A DNA stretch of 7,165 nt from a bacterium. Its GTDB lineage: Bacteria > Fidelibacterota > Marinisomatia > Marinisomatales > JAHJCW01. Below the pieces are notes generated by a model. It had not been told where the DNA came from and ran no database searches. It worked only from the letters and a program-made list of their open reading frames with translations. This document shows positions 5,930 to 7,165 of this stretch, one piece after another (position 1 is the first letter of the stretch; every line of letters begins with the position of its first letter). The stretch spans positions 1-7,165 of the forward strand of contig JAHJCW010000098.1 of assembly GCA_018812885.1 (NCBI GenBank). Direction: 5' to 3'. The translations under genes and the position numbers were made by a program.

Positions 5930-6850
5930 GTGAAAAATAATCCGATTTATAAAGCACAGTGCTTTGGCAATGTCGAGCCAATTGAATATATGGTTCCCTA
6001 CCCTAATTTGCGATCCTTGGCAGTTGGCCAATGTATAAAATTCTCTAAAAATATATTGTACAAAGAACTCGGCATCACAAATAGTGATTTCTTAAAATCA
6101 ATTAATAAAACCGCAAATTGGCTAGCTCACGAAGAAATTAAAAAAGGAGATAGAGTTTTTGTAGCAAACATTCCATCTCCAATGATGGAAATATTGAGTT
6201 ATGCAATCTGGAGCATCGGGGCGGTATTGGTCATTGCGAATGAAGAAGAAATTGAAATAGCCATCACTAAAACAAAACCCAAATTGATTATTGACAATAT
6301 AACAGAAAAAGATAAATCATTTATTGAAGAACAATCCGAAGATTTTATTGAAACAAGTACCACTCTACTTTTAGATGAAGCTGTAATATATTTTAATAAA
6401 GGGAACGGAATTCGATTAAGTCATTATAATTTGCTTATTAACACATATGGAGTTCAAAAACATCTCAATATATTACATAAAGATGTATTAAATATCGATA
6501 TCCCGCTAAATACTTCCGCAGGAATTGTATTAAAAACTATTCTACCACTTTATTCAGGTACTTCAATATCAGATAAATCCGCTAATATTACTTTTAGCAC
6601 TAAAAGTGATTCAGATTATCAGGTGAAATTTGAATGGAAGAATCTCCGTGAAACCAAACCTCAAAGTTTATATATACTACCGGAAGCAACAGCAATCTTA
6701 GCTATTGGGTGTACACCGAATCATGTTATTTCAATTATTGATGGAAAAGATAGCTTCAAAATCAATGGCCATTCTATCATGATGGGCTACCTTGAAGACA
6801 AAGAAAATAACAAAGTATTTAAATTTGGCAGTCTTATTATACAAAAGTAA
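5930..6850 (+). CDS. Degenerate, shortened adenylate-forming (ANL/AMP-binding) family protein
   Basis: A 306-residue protein, whereas acyl-CoA synthetases and other adenylate-forming enzymes have about 500 or more. Pieces of the family N-terminal domain are in the right order. Residues 52-104 resemble the segment around 'kkGDRV...nsp...l.A.w..GAv', and 150-169 (DEAVIYFNKGNGIRLSHYNL) resembles the region around the P-loop. Residues 184-213 resemble 'D..l...Pl...G.....l.pL..G', and 279-288 (NGHSIMMGYL) resembles '.VRG..VM.GYL'. The P-loop TSGTTG-x-PKG is eroded to FNKGNG, roughly 100 residues of the middle are missing, and the protein ends at FGSLI where active enzymes have TGDL, so the C-terminal catalytic lid domain is absent. 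Adenylation activity is therefore unlikely. The frame is intact, which argues against a fresh pseudogene. Start is GTG at 5930 (an ATG two bases earlier runs straight into TGA); there is no clear Shine-Dalgarno, and Met21 is an alternative start. Sampled lines are A/T-richer than the neighbouring genes. Confidence 0.7.
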   Translation: MKNNPIYKAQCFGNVEPIEYMVPYPNLRSLAVGQCIKFSKNILYKELGITNSDFLKSINKTANWLAHEEIKKGDRVFVANIPSPMMEILSYAIWSIGAVLVIANEEEIEIAITKTKPKLIIDNITEKDKSFIEEQSEDFIETSTTLLLDEAVIYFNKGNGIRLSHYNLLINTYGVQKHLNILHKDVLNIDIPLNTSAGIVLKTILPLYSGTSISDKSANITFSTKSDSDYQVKFEWKNLRETKPQSLYILPEATAILAIGCTPNHVISIIDGKDSFKINGHSIMMGYLEDKENNKVFKFGSLIIQK

Positions 6851-6851
6851 A

Positions 6852-6882
6852 TATATCCAATTGATATAATTATTTCTTTTTT
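6852..6882 (+). terminator. Possible weak terminator (A/T hairpin plus T-rich tract)
   Basis: TATATC-CAATT-GATATA (6852-6868) begins just after the stop codon and is followed by a T-rich stretch with TTTTTT at 6877-6882. The stem has only 6 A/T-rich pairs, and the T run starts 8 nt after it, so termination would be weak. The same palindrome could instead be a protein-binding site upstream of the sigma-54 promoter. Confidence 0.3.
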
Positions 6883-6967
6883 ATATACTTTTTGCGAGGA
6901 TTATATACACGCCAATTTCTAATTAAATTATTGTTAATACACTAATTATATGTTTAGTTACTACCTT

Positions 6968-6983
6968 TGGCACAAAGATTGCA
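6968..6983 (+). promoter_or_regulatory. Sigma-54 (RpoN) -24/-12 promoter
   Basis: TGGCACAAAGATTGCA matches the sigma-54 consensus TGGCACG-N4-TTGCA at every defined position but one (A for G at the seventh), with the exact spacing between GG (6969-6970) and GC (6981-6982). The predicted start of transcription is near 6994, about 25 nt before the ATG at 7019, and a Shine-Dalgarno lies in between. Such promoters need an ATP-hydrolysing enhancer-binding activator, so the downstream secreted protein is probably under signal-dependent control. Confidence 0.75.
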
Positions 6984-7008
6984 TCAATAAGGACAAATCA
7001 ATCTATTT

Positions 7009-7013
7009 AGGAG
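7009..7013 (+). promoter_or_regulatory. Shine-Dalgarno of secreted-protein gene
   Basis: AGGAG, 5 nt before the ATG at 7019, supports this start for the partial gene at the window end. Confidence 0.7.
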
Positions 7014-7018
7014 AAAAA

Positions 7019-7165
7019 ATGAAAACAAAAATATCGATATTGAGGGTTACAATAATAATAGCAATCATTGCATTCTTATTTGTACTACCTGTAACTGTAT
7101 TTTCACAAGACACTCTCGAAGAAGGTATGCAAGGTTTTGGTGAAAAGATGGATGCCTGGGGTGAA
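7019..7165 (+). CDS. Secreted protein of unknown function, N-terminal fragment (3' end outside window)
   Basis: Forty-nine codons are visible before the window ends. The protein starts with a signal peptide: Lys2, Lys4 and Arg9, then a hydrophobic core at about residues 10-27, and a likely signal peptidase I site VFS|QD after Ser29. The mature part begins QDTLEEGMQGFGEKMDAWGE, acidic and without a recognised domain. FGEKMDA followed by WGE suggests the start of a seven-residue periodicity, as in an amphipathic helix or short tandem repeat, but only one and a half units are visible. The gene has a good Shine-Dalgarno and a near-consensus sigma-54 promoter directly upstream, so it begins a new transcription unit. 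I do not recognise the family. Confidence 0.8.
   Translation, partial: MKTKISILRVTIIIAIIAFLFVLPVTVFSQDTLEEGMQGFGEKMDAWGE

Noticed and set aside
5930..6850. Outright pseudogene call for the adenylate-forming relative
   Set aside because: The frame is uninterrupted for 306 codons with no internal stop or frameshift, so decay is possible but not shown.

Overview
The window is an A+T-rich (roughly 35-40% G+C by eye), gene-dense bacterial segment with every recognisable gene on the + strand. Several features fit an environmental anaerobe of the Ignavibacteria/Chlorobi/Bacteroidota neighbourhood: low G+C, a secreted protein with a cleavage site of the form VFS|Q, clear Shine-Dalgarno sequences before some genes, and a sigma-54-type promoter. 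This placement is an inference; no taxonomic marker gene is present.

Layout. (1) Bases 2-4144 look like one tightly packed operon with 12-15 nt gaps. It holds the C-terminal part of a Cys/Met-metabolism PLP enzyme, an ACT-less homoserine dehydrogenase, a complete second Cys/Met-metabolism PLP enzyme of the methionine/cystathionine gamma-lyase type, and an NAD(P)-dependent aldehyde dehydrogenase. (2) A 241-nt intergenic region (4145-4385) carries an imperfect inverted repeat at its edges and a GC-rich block in the middle. (3) Bases 4386-5768 encode a tyrosine phenol-lyase-type beta-eliminating lyase behind a strong ribosome binding site. (4) A 161-nt gap (5769-5929) has a degenerate A-rich repeat tract and a hairpin enclosing a TATAAT box. 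(5) Bases 5930-6850 encode a short, strongly degenerate relative of the adenylate-forming (acyl-CoA synthetase) superfamily. (6) A 168-nt gap contains a near-consensus -24/-12 (sigma-54) promoter, followed by the start of a secreted protein cut off by the window end.

How the genes may work together. Three fold-type I PLP enzymes in 7 kb point to amino-acid metabolism. Homoserine dehydrogenase links aspartate semialdehyde and homoserine. The two gamma-family enzymes could act on homoserine-derived or sulfur amino acids, giving 2-oxobutyrate, ammonia and thiols if they are lyases. The aldehyde dehydrogenase would oxidise an unidentified aldehyde, and the tyrosine phenol-lyase-like enzyme would split tyrosine into phenol, pyruvate and ammonia. 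The same first block could instead serve methionine/threonine biosynthesis; sequence alone does not settle this. The most unusual items are the degenerate adenylate-forming protein and the sigma-54 promoter before the secreted protein. I see no CRISPR array, tRNA, rRNA, transposase or phage gene.
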